Assembly: GCF_014874095.1 (NCBI RefSeq)
Contig: NZ_JADBEB010000001.1
Coordinates: forward strand, 6,076,001 to 6,140,000
DNA: 64,000 nt
Source of the DNA: Plantactinospora soyae
GTDB lineage: Bacteria > Actinomycetota > Actinomycetes > Mycobacteriales > Micromonosporaceae
Reading direction: 5' to 3'
Positions 37,979 to 46,944 of the stretch are shown here, one piece after another. Within the stretch, counting starts at the first letter, position 1; the number at the start of each line of letters is the position of its first letter. The notes below the pieces were generated by a model. The model was given only the letters and a program-made list of their open reading frames with translations, had not been told where the DNA came from and ran no database searches. Both the position numbers and the translations under genes were made by a program.

Positions 37979-39022
37979 ATGTCGCCAACGCGAGCATCTG
38001 AAGACATGACCATCGACCATGTCGAGTTCTACGTCGAGTCCATCGAGAACAACATCGAGTGGCTTGTGAACGGTTACGGCTGCTCGGTCCGCTCGACGTC
38101 CGCGGCCGGGCCGGGCGATGTCCGGTCGGTCGTGGTCGGCCAGGGTGACATCGATCTGGTGCTGACCGAGCCGGTCGAGCCCGACCACCCGGTCGCCGCG
38201 TACGTCAGGCGACACGGCGACGGGATCGCCAACATCGGCCTGCGGGTGCCGGATGCGGCCGAGGCGTTCGCATGGGCGGTTCGCCGTGGCGCCCGCCCCG
38301 TCGCACCGCCGCTCGAGCGGAACGGCGTGGTGACCGCGTCGATCATCGGATTCGGCGACGTCGCGCACACGTTCGTCCAACGTCCGGCCGGCTCGGTCCC
38401 GTTCGACGAGCCCGTTCACGCGGGCACCGGGTTGCTGAAGGTGGACCATTTCGCGGTGGTCGTGGAGCCGGGCCAGATCGACGACACCGTCGAGTTCTAC
38501 CGGCAGGTGCTCGACTTCGAGCTCACGCTGGCCGAACGGATCGCGACCGGAGACCAAGCCATGTTCATCAAGGTCGTGCAGAGCCGTTCGAGGGCGGTCA
38601 CTCTGACCCTGATCGAGTCGGACGCCTCGACGGAGCCGAGCCACGTCGACGCGTTCCTGAAGGACCACGGCGGGGCGGGCGTGCAACACATGGCCCTGTC
38701 CTGCGCGGACATCCGCTCATCGGTGCGGCAGATCATGGACAACGGCATCGAGTTGCTGTCCTCCCCGGACGCCTACTACGCGCTGCTGGCCGAGCGGATG
38801 CAGCCCGCCCGGCACAGCGTCGCATCGCTTCGCGAGCTGAACATCCTGTTCGATGAGGATCACGACGGGCAGCTGTACCAGATCTTCGCGAAGTCGGTGC
38901 ACCCGAGGAACACGATCTTCCTAGAGCTCATCGAACGGGCGGGCGCCACCACCTTCGGCAGCTCGAACATCAAGTCGTTGTACGAAGCGGTCGAAGGCCA
39001 GCGCTACCGGGACACCAACTGA
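37979..39022 (+). CDS. hmaS: 4-hydroxymandelate synthase / HPPD-family dioxygenase
   Basis: A 347-residue two-domain vicinal oxygen chelate dioxygenase. The iron ligands are seen as VDHFAVVV (His), VQHMAL (His) and FLELIER (Glu). HmaS and HPPD share the substrate 4-hydroxyphenylpyruvate. HmaS hydroxylates the benzylic carbon to give 4-hydroxymandelate, while HPPD makes homogentisate. The N-terminal domain (VLTEPVEPDHPVAAYVRRHG) and the HpgT gene in the same cluster favour HmaS. The start at 37979 has a GGAGG site; ATG 38006 is an alternative. It is the first of a plus-strand run: dioxygenase, halogenase, A-PCP, MbtH, DUF2855. Confidence 0.8.
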   Translation: MSPTRASEDMTIDHVEFYVESIENNIEWLVNGYGCSVRSTSAAGPGDVRSVVVGQGDIDLVLTEPVEPDHPVAAYVRRHGDGIANIGLRVPDAAEAFAWAVRRGARPVAPPLERNGVVTASIIGFGDVAHTFVQRPAGSVPFDEPVHAGTGLLKVDHFAVVVEPGQIDDTVEFYRQVLDFELTLAERIATGDQAMFIKVVQSRSRAVTLTLIESDASTEPSHVDAFLKDHGGAGVQHMALSCADIRSSVRQIMDNGIELLSSPDAYYALLAERMQPARHSVASLRELNILFDEDHDGQLYQIFAKSVHPRNTIFLELIERAGATTFGSSNIKSLYEAVEGQRYRDTN

Positions 39023-39056
39023 GCAGCGTAGTGAGCTGACGGGAGGAATCACGAGG

Positions 39057-40331
39057 ATGCTCCACAACCAAGACTTCGACGTCGTCGTCATCGGCGGCGG
39101 CCCCGGTGGTTCGGCCACCGCCGGTCTGCTGGCTCAGCAGGGCCACAATGTGCTCGTGCTGGAAAAGGAGAAGTTCCCTCGCTATCACATCGGGGAGTCG
39201 CTCATCACCGGGTCGATGCCCACGATCGAGGCACTCGGCCTGCGCGACAGGCTCGACAAGATGGGCTATGTCCGCAAGTACGGCGGCACCCTGATGTGGG
39301 GGCGCAACCAAGGCGCGTGGGACTTCCGGTTCACCGAGGCCTCAGAGTACGAGTACACGTTCCAGGTCCGCCGGGCCGACTTCGACTCGGTGCTCATGGC
39401 GCGGGCGCGTGAGCTCGGCGCGCTGGTCATCGAGGAGGCCGCCGTCCAGGACGTGCTCTTCGAGGGTGAGCGTGCCGTCGGCGTGCGGTTCCAGCGCAAG
39501 GGTGACGCCGAGGTGACGACCGTCAACTCGAAGCTGGTCGTCGACGCCTCGGGCCAGCAGCACCTGCTCGCGCGCAAGCTCGACCTGATCGAATACCACC
39601 AGGACCTGCGCAACATCGCGGTCTGGGCCTATTTCCAGAACTGCAACCGGTACAGCGGCACGCGCTGGGGCGACACGCTCACCGAGAACCGCCCGAAGGG
39701 CTGGTTCTGGTTCATCCCGCTCTCGGACTCGACGGTGAGCATCGGGTACGTCACGCCCATCGACGAGTACAAGAAGACCGGCCGGTCGCTGGAGGAACTG
39801 CACGCTAGCGAGCTGGCCGCGGCGGACGAGATCACCTCGCTGGTCGGACCCGCCACCCGGGTCAGTGGGTATCGCACGATCAAGGACTGGTCCTACACCT
39901 GCAAGAAGTTCTACGGCCCGGGCTGGGCGCTGGTCGGCGACGCCGCGGCGTTCATCGACCCGCTGCTCTCCACCGGCGTCGGCCTGACCCTGCGCGGCGC
40001 CCTCGGCCTGTCCGAGACCGCTCATCTCGCGCTGAGTGACCCGGACCAGGAGGTGGCGCTCTACGAGCGCTACGAGACCAACTACCGTGAGTTCCTCGGC
40101 TCGCTGCTGGAGTTCATCCGGTTCTTCTACGACCGCACCAAGTCCAAGGAGGACTACTGGGATGCGGCGCAGCAGGCCATCGACTTGCGGCGCTTGCGGC
40201 CGCGCAAGATCGACTTTGCTCGGATGCTGTCCGGGGTGTCCGGCATGCGCGACATCTTCGACGGGCCACTTGCACTCAAGGCGTTCAGGGACAGCGATAC
40301 ACAGGATCTGCTCGACACTCGCGCGGGCTAG
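39057..40331 (+). CDS. FAD-dependent halogenase acting on a carrier-bound aryl group
   Basis: A 424-residue flavin halogenase. Seen: the GGGPGGS FAD-binding motif near residue 13, the halogenase signature WFWFIP (WxWxIP) near residue 217, and GDAAAFIDPLLSTGV in the second FAD motif. Its length and C-terminal region resemble the SgcC3/PltA/CndH type, which halogenates substrates held on a peptidyl carrier protein. It uses reduced flavin, oxygen and chloride or bromide to form hypohalous acid near a conserved Lys. It lies 34 nt after hmaS and directly before the A-PCP gene, so the aryl-S-PCP is the expected substrate. Confidence 0.9.
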   Translation: MLHNQDFDVVVIGGGPGGSATAGLLAQQGHNVLVLEKEKFPRYHIGESLITGSMPTIEALGLRDRLDKMGYVRKYGGTLMWGRNQGAWDFRFTEASEYEYTFQVRRADFDSVLMARARELGALVIEEAAVQDVLFEGERAVGVRFQRKGDAEVTTVNSKLVVDASGQQHLLARKLDLIEYHQDLRNIAVWAYFQNCNRYSGTRWGDTLTENRPKGWFWFIPLSDSTVSIGYVTPIDEYKKTGRSLEELHASELAAADEITSLVGPATRVSGYRTIKDWSYTCKKFYGPGWALVGDAAAFIDPLLSTGVGLTLRGALGLSETAHLALSDPDQEVALYERYETNYREFLGSLLEFIRFFYDRTKSKEDYWDAAQQAIDLRRLRPRKIDFARMLSGVSGMRDIFDGPLALKAFRDSDTQDLLDTRAG

Positions 40332-40348
40332 ACAACGGGAGTTCGGAC

Positions 40349-42106
40349 ATGGAATCATTCGTCATCTCCGAGCGGTTCGCCGAGCAGGTCGCGCGCACGC
40401 CGGAGGAGGTCGCGGTGACCGCAGGCGCGGTCGGCCTGACCTACCAGGAGCTGGACGCGCGGGCCAACCAGCTCGCGCACCGGCTCATCGGGCTCGGTGT
40501 CCGTCAGGACGACCGGGTGGCGGTACTGCTCGAGCGGTCGATCGACCTGGTGGTGGCGATCCTCGCGACCGTCAAGGCGGGCGGCGTCTACGTCCCGGTG
40601 CACGACGACTACCCGGCCGACCGCCGGCAGTGGGTCGTGGACCACGCCGAGGTCACGGTGCTCCTCGCCGACACGGCCAAGCTCGCGGGCGGTCTGCCGA
40701 CCGGTGTGCCCGTCGTGGTCGTCGACGACGACCCGGCCACCGCCGAGCAGCCCGTCACCGATCCGGCTGTGCCGATCCACCCCGACCAGCTGGCGTACGT
40801 GATCCACACGTCCGGCTCCACCGGGCACCCCAAGGGTGTCGCGGTGACCCAGCGGGACGTCGTACGGCTGATCTTCAACACCGAGTGGACGGTGGCGCGG
40901 CACGCGCGGGTGCTGATGGTGGCGCCGTACGCGTTCAACGTGTCCACCTACGAGATCTGGATGCCGCTGCTCCACGGCGGCCGGCTCGTCGTCGCGCCGC
41001 CGGGGTACCTCGGAGCCGGCGCGCTGCGCGACCTGATCCGGAGCGAGGGGATCACCGGAATCCACCTGACAGCGGGGCTGTTCCGGGTGCTCGCGGAGGA
41101 GTCGCCGGAGACGTTCACTGGTTTGTCCGAGATTCTCACCGGCGGGGACGTGATCGCCCCCAACGCGGTGCGCAGGGTGCTCGACGCTTGTCCGGACATC
41201 GTGGTCCGGGCGATGTACGGCGTCACGGAGTGTTCCCTGTTCTCCGCGCACAACCCGCTGACCGCCTCCTTCGTGCCCGGCATGCTGGTGCCGATCGGGA
41301 ACGCGTTCGACGACGCGACCATCCACATCCTCGACGACCGGCTCACCGCCGTCCCGAACGGGATCGAAGGGGAGATCTACATCGCCGGCCGGGGTGTGTC
41401 TCGTGGCTACCTCGGCCGTCCGGACCTGACCGCGGAGGTGTTCGTCGCGGACCCGTTCGGTGCGCCGGGTACTCGCATGTACCGCACCGGTGATCTGGCT
41501 CGTCGCAACGACGACGGCCTGATCGAGTTGGTCGGCCGGGCGAGCAGCCAGGTGAAGATCCTCGGCTTCCGGGTCGAGCTGGCCGAGGTGGAGGCCGCGA
41601 TGGCTTCCTTCCCCGGGCTCGCACAGGTCGTCGTCGTGGTGCGCGAGCTCGAGTCGGGGGAGAAACGGTTGGTCGGCTACGTCGTGCCGGAGTCGGGCGA
41701 CGTCGATCTGGGGGCGCTACGCGCGCACGTCCGGGAATCGCTGCCGGACTACATGATCCCAGCGGCGTTCGTCCAGCTGGCCTCCCTCCCGCTGACCGCG
41801 AACGGGAAGCTGGACCGCAAGGCGATGCCGGAGCCCGACTTCGAGGCCGCGGCGGCTTACCGGGCGCCGGAGACGCCGCTGCAGGAGTCGCTGTGCGCGA
41901 TCTTCGCGTCGGTACTCGCGGTGCCCACGGTCGGTATCGACGACAGCTTCTTCGACCTCGGTGGTCAGTCGCTGGAGGCGATGCGGCTGCTCAGCCGGAT
42001 CCGGGCCGAGATCGGTCCCGATCTGCTGATCAACGTGCTTTTTGACATCCCGACCGTGGCCGGGTTGGCCAACCATATCGACGACGTCGCGACCGCGGCG
42101 GCCTGA
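40349..42106 (+). CDS. stand-alone NRPS adenylation-PCP didomain
   Basis: A 585-residue A-PCP protein. A3 is TSGSTGHPKG (about 154-163), A5 YGVTE, A7 YRTGDLA, and A10 NGKLD with the catalytic Lys near 488. The PCP site is LGGQSL with the phosphopantetheine Ser at 541. By eye alignment to PheA the specificity residues read N-V-Y-H-L-G-M-L-F-K. H, L, G, L and K agree with the Hpg code DIFHLGLLCK, but position 235, normally the Asp that holds the alpha-amino group, is Asn. The substrate is therefore a 4-hydroxyphenyl C2 acid, either Hpg or, more likely on this residue, 4-hydroxymandelate or 4-hydroxybenzoylformate. MbtH follows at once. Confidence 0.9.
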   Translation: MESFVISERFAEQVARTPEEVAVTAGAVGLTYQELDARANQLAHRLIGLGVRQDDRVAVLLERSIDLVVAILATVKAGGVYVPVHDDYPADRRQWVVDHAEVTVLLADTAKLAGGLPTGVPVVVVDDDPATAEQPVTDPAVPIHPDQLAYVIHTSGSTGHPKGVAVTQRDVVRLIFNTEWTVARHARVLMVAPYAFNVSTYEIWMPLLHGGRLVVAPPGYLGAGALRDLIRSEGITGIHLTAGLFRVLAEESPETFTGLSEILTGGDVIAPNAVRRVLDACPDIVVRAMYGVTECSLFSAHNPLTASFVPGMLVPIGNAFDDATIHILDDRLTAVPNGIEGEIYIAGRGVSRGYLGRPDLTAEVFVADPFGAPGTRMYRTGDLARRNDDGLIELVGRASSQVKILGFRVELAEVEAAMASFPGLAQVVVVVRELESGEKRLVGYVVPESGDVDLGALRAHVRESLPDYMIPAAFVQLASLPLTANGKLDRKAMPEPDFEAAAAYRAPETPLQESLCAIFASVLAVPTVGIDDSFFDLGGQSLEAMRLLSRIRAEIGPDLLINVLFDIPTVAGLANHIDDVATAAA

Positions 42107-42123
42107 GCCGGAGGAAGGGACCG

Positions 42124-42345
42124 ATGGCAAATCCGTTCGAAGAGCCGGACGCCCAGTATACCGTCCTGCGCAACGAGGAGAACCAGCACTCGCTGTGGCC
42201 GGCGTTCGCGCCGGCGCCCGACGGTTGGACCGTCGTGCACGGGCCGGGCCACCGCGAGGAGTGCATGACCTACATCCGGGAGAACTGGGTGGAACTGCGC
42301 CCGCGTTCGGTGACCGAGTTCGTCACGGCCCAGGCCGGGACATGA
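42124..42345 (+). CDS. MbtH-like protein
   Basis: A 73-residue MbtH protein with the family signature NEENQHSLWP, then WTVVHGPGHREEC and YIRENW containing the conserved tryptophans. MbtH proteins bind NRPS adenylation domains and are often needed for their solubility and activity. It lies 17 nt after the A-PCP gene with a GGAGG site, so that protein is its natural partner. Confidence 0.95.
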   Translation: MANPFEEPDAQYTVLRNEENQHSLWPAFAPAPDGWTVVHGPGHREECMTYIRENWVELRPRSVTEFVTAQAGT

Positions 42346-42385
42346 TTCGACCGATACTGCTCGGCAACCGGCAAGGAGAGCACGG

Positions 42386-43474
42386 ATGAACGAAGCGGCA
42401 CGATGGGAACTGCTGTTCAAGCGCGATGATCTCGCGGTCAGTGAGGTGCGCGAGGTCGCGGCGGCGGAGCTCCGGCCGGGTGAGATCGAGCTCGCGGTCG
42501 AGCGGCTGGCGCTGACCATGAACAACGTGACCTACGCGCGGTGGGGCGCCGTCCCGCCGATGAACTTCTGGAGCGCGTTCCCCGCGGCGGATCCGCTTCT
42601 GGGCCGGCTTCCGGTGTGGGGCTTCGTCCGGGTCGCGCGGTCGAGCCATCCCGATTACTCGGCCGGCGACCGGTTCTTCGGTTACCTGCCGTCGTCGAGC
42701 CACCATGTGGTGCGCCCGGCGCCGGCCCCCCAAGGGTTCCTGGACGCCACGCCGGGCCGGTACTTCGCCCACCCCTGGTATCAGACGTTCCAGCCGGCGG
42801 GTGCGGTCGACCACCGCGACGACCGCCGGGCCCTGTTGCGGCCCATCTTCCCCGCGTCGTTCCACGTCGCCGATTTCGTTGTCGGCCGGGCCGGCGGCGA
42901 CGGGCTCACCGTGCTCATCACCTCCGCGTCGAGCAAGGTGGGCATCGGGATCGCGCATCGGCTGCGCAGCAACGCGAACGTGCGCACCATTGGGCTCACC
43001 GCCGGAAACCACGCCGAGCTCCTCATCGGCCTCAAGCTGTTCGACGAGGTGGCCACCTATGACGAGCTGCCGGCGGTGCCCGCCGGTCCGGTCCTGTGCG
43101 TCGACCTCACCGGTGATGCCCAGGTGCTGGCCGCCGTTCACGGCACCTTCGGGTCCGGTCTGATGCACACCACACTGCTGGGCTGGACCCACGGCGTGCC
43201 GACGGATGAGCCGGCGGCGGTCGACCCTCCGCAGCTCACCGCCCCCACGCAGGAACTGTTCTTCACCCCCGCGGTCGAGAGCGCGACGATCGCCGCGGAG
43301 GGTGCGGACGCGTTCTTCGCCCGCTATCACGCGGCGGAGGACGAATTCATCGAGTTCACCGAGTCCTGGCTGACCGTCACCGCCGGCATCGGTCCCGAGG
43401 CGGTCGCGGCTGTGTTCCAGAGCCTGGCCGAGGGCACGCACGCGGCGGACGAGGTCACGATACTCACTCCCTGA
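42386..43474 (+). CDS. DUF2855 family protein
   Basis: A 362-residue protein with the DUF2855 pattern: an MDR-like N-terminal fold (WGFVRVARSSHPDYSAGDRFFGY), a PASFHVADF segment and a Rossmann-like LITSASSKVGIGIAHRL. The family resembles quinone or medium-chain reductases but has no established reaction. It ends the plus-strand operon, 40 nt after mbtH, with an AAGGAG site. It could reduce a keto or enone intermediate; this is only inference. Confidence 0.75.
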   Translation: MNEAARWELLFKRDDLAVSEVREVAAAELRPGEIELAVERLALTMNNVTYARWGAVPPMNFWSAFPAADPLLGRLPVWGFVRVARSSHPDYSAGDRFFGYLPSSSHHVVRPAPAPQGFLDATPGRYFAHPWYQTFQPAGAVDHRDDRRALLRPIFPASFHVADFVVGRAGGDGLTVLITSASSKVGIGIAHRLRSNANVRTIGLTAGNHAELLIGLKLFDEVATYDELPAVPAGPVLCVDLTGDAQVLAAVHGTFGSGLMHTTLLGWTHGVPTDEPAAVDPPQLTAPTQELFFTPAVESATIAAEGADAFFARYHAAEDEFIEFTESWLTVTAGIGPEAVAAVFQSLAEGTHAADEVTILTP

Positions 43475-43480
43475 TCCGAC

Positions 43481-43541
43481 GCCTCCACCGACAGTTCTGC
43501 CGAGGTCCGTGCTGGACCTCGGCAGAACTGTCGGTGGAGGC
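43481..43541. terminator. bidirectional hairpin terminator, 28-bp perfect stem
   Basis: The arms 43481-43508 and 43514-43541 are exact reverse complements with a 5-nt loop (GTGCT). The hairpin sits between the stop of the DUF2855 gene (43474) and the convergent P450 gene stop (43552), so it can terminate both. There is no T-tract, as usual in high-GC actinomycetes. Confidence 0.8.
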
Positions 43542-43551
43542 TGTCTTCGCT

Positions 43552-44784
43552 TCAGCCCCTCAGCAGCAGCGGGACCTCCGCGTAACCGTTGAAGATGAAC
43601 GTCGGCGCGGGCTTCAACTCGGCGGCCGGAACGGCCAGCTTGAGGTCGGGAAATCGCTCGAACAGTGCCGGCAGCGCGACCATCGCCTCCATGGTGGCCA
43701 GCGCCGGGCCGAGGCAGCGATGCCGGCCGTGACCGAAGCTGAGGTTGCTCTTGTCCGCACGGGTGATGTCGAACTCCGCGGCCGTGTCCCCGTACTTCTC
43801 GGGATCCCTGCCGGCCGCCAGATAGTTGATGAGTACGAGGTCGCCCTTCGCGATGGTGACACCCCCGATCTCGATGTCCTCGATCGCGCAGCGGAACGGC
43901 ATCGATCCGACGGCACCGTCCTTCCTGATCTCCTCGTCCCACGCCGCTTCCCAGCCGACGGCGCCGGAGCGGACCATGGCCAGTTGTTCGGGGTGCGTGA
44001 GCAGGTCGACGACCGTGTAGCACAGGACGTTGGCCGTGGTCTCCGTGCCGCCACCGATGAGCAAGTGCAGCGAGCCGATGACCTCGTCGTCGGTGAGGGG
44101 CGCCTGGTCGTCCTCTGTCGCCTTGATGATGATGGTGGTGAGGTCGTCGCCGGGTTCCCGGCGCTTGGTCTCTACCAGCCGGCCGATCGCGGACTGCCAC
44201 TGATGGAGGTTGGCCTCGGACTCCTCGGCGGTGTTCGTCGTCTTGGCGTTCACGACGGCGCCGTGCAGCATGGCCTCCTGATCCGCCTCCGGGATGCCCA
44301 GCAGGTCACAGACGAGGATGGTCGACAGCGGGTAGAAGAACCTGGCCTTGATGTCCACCACCTCGTCGGCAGGAATCGCCGCCAGGTCGTCGAGGAGACC
44401 GCGCACGATGCCCTCGATGACCGGCCGGGACTTCGCCACCTGGCGGCCGGTGAACGCCTGCGCGACCAGCTTGCGCAGGCGTTCGTGTTCCTTGCCGTCC
44501 CTGGTCTGCATGTTGTCCATGGCAACCCAGGTGTAGAGCTCCCAGTCCTGCGGCACCTTGCCCTCGCGGAACTCGGGCCAGTTGTCCTTGGTGTTCTTCG
44601 CGATCCGTGGATCGACGAGCAGCTGCTTCGCGATCTCGTAACCGGTCACGGACCAGGCGGTGTATCCGCCGTGCAGTTCCACACGGGTGACCGGGCCTCG
44701 GGCGCGCAGGTTCTCCGCCTCCCCGTGCAGGTCACTGCCGCTCCGGTCCAGTACGTATGGGCACTCGGCCATGTTCTGCTCCAC
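43552..44784 (-). CDS. cytochrome P450 (second of two)
   Basis: A 410-residue P450 related to the 34-kb copy, sharing the N-terminal pattern LDRSGSDLHGEAENLRARG. The I-helix reads GGGTETT, the ExxR motif EEIR, and the heme loop FGHGRHRCLG with the proximal Cys. It is convergent with the A-PCP operon and beside it. P450s next to A-PCP didomains often hydroxylate the PCP-bound amino acid (NovI or OxyD type), one possible role here. Its upstream side has been replaced by IS debris, so its original operon partners may be lost. Confidence 0.85.
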   Translation of the reverse strand: MEQNMAECPYVLDRSGSDLHGEAENLRARGPVTRVELHGGYTAWSVTGYEIAKQLLVDPRIAKNTKDNWPEFREGKVPQDWELYTWVAMDNMQTRDGKEHERLRKLVAQAFTGRQVAKSRPVIEGIVRGLLDDLAAIPADEVVDIKARFFYPLSTILVCDLLGIPEADQEAMLHGAVVNAKTTNTAEESEANLHQWQSAIGRLVETKRREPGDDLTTIIIKATEDDQAPLTDDEVIGSLHLLIGGGTETTANVLCYTVVDLLTHPEQLAMVRSGAVGWEAAWDEEIRKDGAVGSMPFRCAIEDIEIGGVTIAKGDLVLINYLAAGRDPEKYGDTAAEFDITRADKSNLSFGHGRHRCLGPALATMEAMVALPALFERFPDLKLAVPAAELKPAPTFIFNGYAEVPLLLRG

Positions 44785-44869
44785 ACTGTCGGCGACGTTG
44801 AGAGCGGTACTGAGGTGATCTCAGCACCGCAAAAGGGCTGATTGGTGCGACGAAACGCCGAACGCGTGG

Positions 44870-45594
44870 GACCCGCACGGGCACCCCCGCGTTGAACTGC
44901 TTCTACCAGGCATGGCTGGTCCTGGTCTGGTACCTTGAGGGCGACGACCGCATGCTGCTGGTTGCCGGGTTCGGGATCTCCCGGGCAACGCGTACCGGTG
45001 CCGCGACGAAGGTGTAACCGTGCTTGCCGCCCGCGCGCACGACCTGCACACCGCATTGTGTCCCGCTGCGGCTGACGAGTGGTCGCACGTGATCCTCGAC
45101 GGGAAACTGTTCGACTCGCCCGTCGGATCAGGGCCGTCTCGAGCGTCGAAGCCGACCTGATCGACGCGTGGTAGCTCGGCAGGCATCGCGACTTCGGCGC
45201 GAACGGCCAAGCGATCATGCGCCCCGACGGGTTGCCGATGTGGACCTCGATCGCGATGCCCGGGCGTCAGCACGACACCAGCCGCGCCCACGAGCTCGGT
45301 GTCACCACGGCGCTGAACTGGTCCGCGGCCGACCTCGATCTGCCCGCGCCGGCCAACCCTGGGTACGAAAGCACAGGTCACGGCATCAAAACTCCGATCA
45401 AACAGCCGACTGGCGACAGCCGGCTCGCCATCGGCGACCGCACTTACGACAGGCTGCAGCGCGAACTGCGCCGGCAGGGCGAAGGCGGCTTCGCGATCCT
45501 CGTCGGACGGTGGGAAACGTTACGCCACACCACTACCGGCCCACGCCGGATCGGCGTGATCGTCGCCGCCCTGTACCTGACCCACTTCGAATAG
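44870..45594 (+). pseudogene. IS5-type transposase, degenerate
   Basis: Pieces on the plus strand, in several frames, resemble a full IS5-type transposase: FGISRAT near 44970, VILDGKLFDS near 45090, MRPDGLPMWTS with AMPGRQHDT near 45220, then GHGIKTPIKQPTGDS, NRTYDRLQREL-like sequence and LYLTHFE at the end. At least three frameshifts plus internal stops make it inactive. Confidence 0.7.
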
Positions 45595-45854
45595 AAACTC
45601 CTGCCCGATGCTTACTGTCATCATCTTATTATTCAGTGTTCCCGAACGGTTCGGTTCTCCTGGAGTGCGATTTCAAGAAACTCTCTCCATCCTCCCGCGC
45701 TGTCCGGGTCGCTGACATCCTTTATGTTGCTCGAGCCCTGCGAGGTCGCCCTGCGTTCCCGGCAATGTGGCAATTCAGAATACGCGGGTGGGGGTGGGGG
45801 CTGGTTGACTCGATGGTGCCGTTGATTCAAGAAATACGTGAGGAGTGCTGAGCC
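45595..45854. other. spacer, no gene seen
   Basis: About 260 bp with locally lower GC content (45610-45650 and 45700-45730). No family motif in any frame. It may hold the promoter of the downstream dehydrogenase gene. Confidence 0.4.
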
Positions 45855-46895
45855 TTGTTCACCACCAACGCGTTTGCCGCGCCCGCCGAGGGCGCTCCGC
45901 TAGGGGCAACGACGATCACCCGCCGCGAGGTCGGGCCGCAGGACGTGCTGATCGACGTGGCGTACTGCGGGATCTGCCATACCGACATCCACACCGTGCG
46001 CGGCGAGTGGGGGCCGCGGCCCTTCCCGCTGGTACCCGGCCACGAGATCATCGGGACCGTAGCTGCGGTCGGGGCGGACGTGTCGCGGTTCTCGCCGGGA
46101 GAGCGGGTCGGGGTCGGCTGCATGGTCAGGTCCTGCGGGGAGTGCGGGAGTTGCCGCGCCGGGCAGGAGCAGGACTGCCCGGCCATGGTCGGCACCTACG
46201 GCGGAATCGACGCCGACGGCAGCGTCACCCAGGGCGGCTACGCTGGGAAGATCGTGGTCGGCGAGGATTTCGTGCTGCGCATCCCGGACGCTCTTGACCC
46301 GGCCGGGGCGGCGCCGCTGCTGTGTGCCGGCATCACCGTGTACTCGCCGTTGCGCCGTTATGGTGCCGGTCCGGGCACAAAGGTCGCTGTGGTCGGGCTG
46401 GGTGGACTCGGTCACATCGGTGTCAAGCTCGCCGTGGCGATGGGCGCCGAGGTGACCGTGCTGTCGCGGACCCTGAAGAAGTCCGAGGACGGCCTGCGGA
46501 TGGGCGCCGCCCATTACCACGCAACCTCCGACCCCCGCGTCCTCGCCGGTCTCGCCGGTCAGTTCGACCTCATGATCAGTACCCTCAGCGCGCCCCCGGA
46601 TCTGCCCACCCTGCTCTCGCTGCTGGCCCCCGGCGGCACCATGGTCAACGTCGGCATTCCCCCCGAGCCGCTCGCCCTGCCCGCCTTTTCCCTGATCATG
46701 GGACGCAAGACCCTCGCCGGGTCCCTGTTCGGGGGCATTGCCGAGACCCAGGAGATGCTCGACTTCTGCGCCGCCCACCACATCACCGCCGACATCGAGG
46801 TCATCGCTCCCGACACCGTCAACACCGCATACGAGCGTGTATTGGATTCCGACGTCCGCTACCGCTTCGTCATCGACACCACCACCCTCTCCTGA
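45855..46895 (+). CDS. zinc-dependent alcohol dehydrogenase, NAD(P)(H) type (cinnamyl/YahK-like)
   Basis: A 346-residue MDR-family zinc dehydrogenase. The catalytic zinc site is CGICHTDIH with a following GHE. The structural zinc loop has four Cys (CGECGSC...DC). The Rossmann motif is [13 protein letters not shown]. The TTG start follows an AGGAG site. Such enzymes interconvert aldehydes and alcohols, often broad-range aromatic aldehydes. It is flanked on both sides by IS material, so whether it belongs to the biosynthetic cluster is open. Confidence 0.85.
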   Translation: MFTTNAFAAPAEGAPLGATTITRREVGPQDVLIDVAYCGICHTDIHTVRGEWGPRPFPLVPGHEIIGTVAAVGADVSRFSPGERVGVGCMVRSCGECGSCRAGQEQDCPAMVGTYGGIDADGSVTQGGYAGKIVVGEDFVLRIPDALDPAGAAPLLCAGITVYSPLRRYGAGPGTKVAVVGLGGLGHIGVKLAVAMGAEVTVLSRTLKKSEDGLRMGAAHYHATSDPRVLAGLAGQFDLMISTLSAPPDLPTLLSLLAPGGTMVNVGIPPEPLALPAFSLIMGRKTLAGSLFGGIAETQEMLDFCAAHHITADIEVIAPDTVNTAYERVLDSDVRYRFVIDTTTLS

Positions 46896-46944
46896 CATCA
46901 AGGGGGGCTGTCTCGCCAACGGTGTTTCCGGCGATCTTAGTTAG

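Noticed and set aside
37979-39022. Housekeeping 4-hydroxyphenylpyruvate dioxygenase (homogentisate pathway)
   Set aside because: The family cannot be split with certainty by eye, but the operon with halogenase and A-PCP genes and the presence of hpgT favour 4-hydroxymandelate synthase.
42323-44200. Minus-strand open frame of 625 codons covering the DUF2855 gene and part of the P450 gene
   Set aside because: It runs through two well-supported genes and the terminator; composition typical of a shadow frame.
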